64,000 bases of DNA, taken from contig CAUZRQ010000007.1 of the NCBI GenBank assembly GCA_963582065.1, forward strand, positions 1 through 64,000. Reading direction: 5' to 3'. The translations under genes were made by a program, and so were the position numbers. Shown here in pieces: positions 62,701-64,000 of the stretch. The notes below the pieces were generated by a model, which worked only from the letters and a program-made list of their open reading frames with translations, was not told the DNA's origin and made no database searches. Each line of letters begins with the position of its first letter. The stretch's first letter is position 1. The stretch comes from UBA8437 sp963582065 (GTDB taxonomy: Bacteria; Planctomycetota; Planctomycetia; Planctomycetales; Planctomycetaceae).

Positions 62701-62934
62701 CGGTTCCGGCCGATCCTGATGACGACGTTGACGACCGTGCTGGCGATGCTGCCGATCGCGTGGGGGTGGGGAGAGGGTGGCGAATTGCAGTCTCCGATGG
62801 CCCGCGTGGTGATCGGCGGGCTGTTGTCGGGGTCGTTGATCACGTTGTTGGCCATCCCGATTGTCTGTCACATTGTTCGTCCCGGCCAGCGGCCTCGGGT
62901 TGTCCACGTCGTGGACCGGTCCGAGTCGCTATAA
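59776..62934 (+). CDS. RND multidrug/solute efflux permease (HAE1-type, AcrB family)
   Basis: The 1052-residue pump has 12 transmembrane helices and two large periplasmic loops. Family hallmarks are HRPVTTLMIGLVVALLGYVA at the start and DLLPKLDYPTVRVETLYRGA. The proton-relay region reads GGLALGLGLLVDNSIVVLES, with D in TM4, and the second half has GTVMLAGIVVNNAIVLVDCI. It uses the proton gradient to export hydrophobic compounds; the substrate is unknown. It is translated just after the adaptor gene (6-bp gap). Confidence 0.96.
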   Translation: MTLTHLAVHRPVTTLMIGLVVALLGYVAVDRLAVDLLPKLDYPTVRVETLYRGAAPGEIETLLTRPLEQALSSVQGSEEISSMSAEGASTIQVRMNWGVDLDVALNDMRQAVQKVRRQLPDEVEGPYFRRYSQSDSPIIYLGLERVGPGAESERSAAETTRRAEIEIIPELEKVSGVGRVRLRGAVRREIQVDLDRQKLESLHLGVNEVVAALRRQNVNQPAGDFDEGNVQRLVRSHGQFRNLDEIRNTVVRERDGAIVRLSDVGQVTDGIEERTDSSRVNGQEGLLIYIHKQSDANTVAVSRLVRETVKQLNRRLNGLELSIRIDKSEFVVQSIENIRRTAVFGMSLAAVVLVLFLRSLRSTVVIGVSMPFSVMATFVLIYAQGFSLNVVSFGGLALGLGLLVDNSIVVLESIYRRRDEGQPIKQAAIDGTTEVSSAIVASTLTTLIVFVPLIFIEGMTGILLHQLAWVVCFALSCSLLASLTLTPMLAAHWGEKRESGPDSAGGSRPVGRLEAMAQDAFSVLESFYAAMLRRALRRRGVVLSTLLLIFAVTVGLAPRIGTEFMPKADEGDLRVRGHMAAGIQFEHLERQAKQIEKRILSTVPPEQRDTVASFIGGDRDDSEDWNECWLRVKLVPRSQRDQSVEEVRELLASSIGPIAGMKVRVEARTEMMLARMLSFGGDDVEVEVRGHDPEEADRMADRVAELMRQVPGLINVNVERPDRRPELSVHVDRLKASLVGVSVRDIAETLETTIRGTEATMYREDGDEFNVLVRLRDSDRDGLPDIERVGVTTGGGRVVALRDLVEFDTGNAPLRINRSARQRVVQVSADVADRDLGSVVTDLTGLLNQNTWPRGFTYRIVGDYEEQQRSFRELTKGLVLAVVLMYMVMASQFESFRDPLVILVTIPLGAIGVILALILTDTTLNAQSFIGTVMLAGIVVNNAIVLVDCIKQRLGDHVAGVDGDFTEVIVGASVRRFRPILMTTLTTVLAMLPIAWGWGEGGELQSPMARVVIGGLLSGSLITLLAIPIVCHIVRPGQRPRVVHVVDRSESL

Positions 62935-62998
62935 TCCTGCTCTGGCTGATCGGACCGACAACGGGGTGTGAGTCCCGTGGGCAGGAAGGAACCATGTC

Positions 62999-64000
62999 AT
63001 GACGAGTGGTGAATCGGGGCCACAACCGGCCGGTTCGACATCGATGCTGGACAGGCTGAAGATAATGCTGGCGGTGGCCCGCAGCGCGATGGATCCTCGT
63101 CGTTGGTTGATCGGCGGCCTGGCCGCGTTGATGGTGGCTGCCGGGGGCGTGGTTCTGGACAACTGGTCGGGGGTCGAGCAACCCGCCGAATGGCCATGGA
63201 ACATCGAACTGGGCACGCTGGACGGCGATCGCAAGGTCGAATCGCTGCTGTCGGCGGCCGGTGCGCAGCCGGTTGCCACGGCGGTGCGGGTGGCCTGGAA
63301 TCCACGACTGGTGGGCCGCCCGTTGCAGGATGTCATGACGCCCGCGGTGCGGATCGTCGCGTCCAGGGAGTCGTGGTCGGAGACGGCGGTCAACTGGTCG
63401 AGATTCCTGTTGGCGGTGATCGCCTGGTCGCTGGCCGGAGTCATCCTGGTCCGGATGACCGCTGCCGATGTGGTTCGCGGCGAATCGGTGACGCTGGCGC
63501 AGGCCGTCGGGTTCGGGTTCAGGCAATCCGGTTCGCTGCTCGCGGCGGCGTTGATCAGTCTGTCGTGTTTCGGAGCGTTGTGGGGTTTGGCCGTGCTTGG
63601 CGGGCTGTTCGCCAAGATCCCGTCAGTTGGTCCGTTGGTCGTTTCGCTGTTGTGGTTCATCCCGTTGATGCTGGGACTGCTGATGACGATCGTGGCCCTG
63701 GGCTTCGTGGCTGGTTGGCCGTTGATGGTGGCCACGATCGGCGTGGAGGACAGCGACGGGTTCGACGGCTTCACGCACGCGCACGGCTTCCTGACCGATC
63801 GGCCTTTCCTGCTGGCGAGCCATGCCGCGATCGCGACGATCGTGGCATCGGTCGCCGCCTGCCTGGGATGGCTGGCGCTGTCGCTGACCATCTGGTTTGC
63901 CGGTTCGGCGGTGGGTGTCGGCCTGAACGCATTCGATGCCAAGCGTGACCTCGAAGTCGTCTCGAATTCTCTCTCCGAGACCAGCCTGGTGGGGGGCGGC
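62999..64000 (+). CDS. Multi-pass membrane protein of unknown function (3' end outside window)
   Basis: Open from the ATG at 62999 to the last base, 334 codons without a stop. AGGAAGGA lies 8 nt upstream of this ATG. An ATG 5 bp earlier reads only Met-Ser-stop and is too close to that site. About five hydrophobic segments are seen: RWLIGGLAALMVAAGGVVL, FLLAVIAWSLAGVILVRM, GSLLAAALISLSCFGALWGL, PLVVSLLWFIPLMLGLLMTI and ASHAAIATIVASVAACLGWL. A soluble stretch of ~75 residues separates the first two. I do not recognise the family. It may belong to the RND operon, 64 bp downstream of the permease. Confidence 0.8.
   Translation, partial: MTSGESGPQPAGSTSMLDRLKIMLAVARSAMDPRRWLIGGLAALMVAAGGVVLDNWSGVEQPAEWPWNIELGTLDGDRKVESLLSAAGAQPVATAVRVAWNPRLVGRPLQDVMTPAVRIVASRESWSETAVNWSRFLLAVIAWSLAGVILVRMTAADVVRGESVTLAQAVGFGFRQSGSLLAAALISLSCFGALWGLAVLGGLFAKIPSVGPLVVSLLWFIPLMLGLLMTIVALGFVAGWPLMVATIGVEDSDGFDGFTHAHGFLTDRPFLLASHAAIATIVASVAACLGWLALSLTIWFAGSAVGVGLNAFDAKRDLEVVSNSLSETSLVGGG

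Overview
The window looks like chromosomal DNA from a marine or soil planctomycete. It is GC-rich, genes are densely packed on both strands, and many products are exported proteins of families that are abundant in Planctomycetes: DUF1080 (3-keto-disaccharide hydrolase) proteins, a Tat-exported DUF1501 protein, a ThuA-like protein, BNR sialidase-like and other glycosidase-like secreted enzymes, a short DUF6800-type protein, and coaB and coaC as two separate genes. I saw no rRNA, tRNA, insertion sequence, integrase, phage gene or CRISPR array.

Positions 1-13.6 kb form an exported carbohydrate-processing region. It holds the end of a possible esterase-type protein, a sialidase-like propeller, a large secreted unknown, a periplasmic redoxin, a minus-strand operon (exported double-SIS protein, DUF1080, GH32/43-like propeller), a GH20/GH67-like barrel enzyme, a second DUF1080 protein and a DUF1501 protein. 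Positions 13.6-18.8 kb hold an M3 oligopeptidase, a secreted cyclase-family hydrolase and the GTPase TypA.

Positions 19-37 kb are mixed: a HEAT-repeat protein and a lipoprotein that each contain an internal duplication, an SSS-family symporter, a STAS plus FHA gene pair, two envelope proteins of unknown role, ThuA-like and cysteine-less thioredoxin-like proteins, a giant tripeptidyl-peptidase-II-like subtilase, an MFS transporter, a CCA-adding enzyme family member, a Gfo/Idh/MocA dehydrogenase and a DUF6800 protein.

Positions 37.3-42.5 kb carry the minus-strand dnaK-clpB chaperone operon and its control region. That region has an exact sigma-54 motif (TGGCAC-N5-TTGCA) 53 nt before the predicted leader ends at dnaK. 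It also has two copies of the palindrome TGCCA-N3-TGGCA placed at about -132 and -177, where enhancer-binding-protein sites normally sit. This suggests sigma-54/activator control of the core chaperones in place of HrcA/CIRCE or sigma-32 control, and it is the most interesting signal in the window.

Positions 42.5-57.5 kb are a long co-directional housekeeping run: pheA, aroF-type DAHP synthase, tpiA, an unusual extended secG, yicC, gmk, rpoZ, coaC, coaB, ftsK, cimA, valS and a bifunctional-nuclease-family gene. The last 6.5 kb contain a divergent NagB-like gene that lacks a catalytic aspartate, a two-gene RND efflux system (membrane fusion protein and HAE1-type permease) and a multi-pass membrane protein that runs off the window end.
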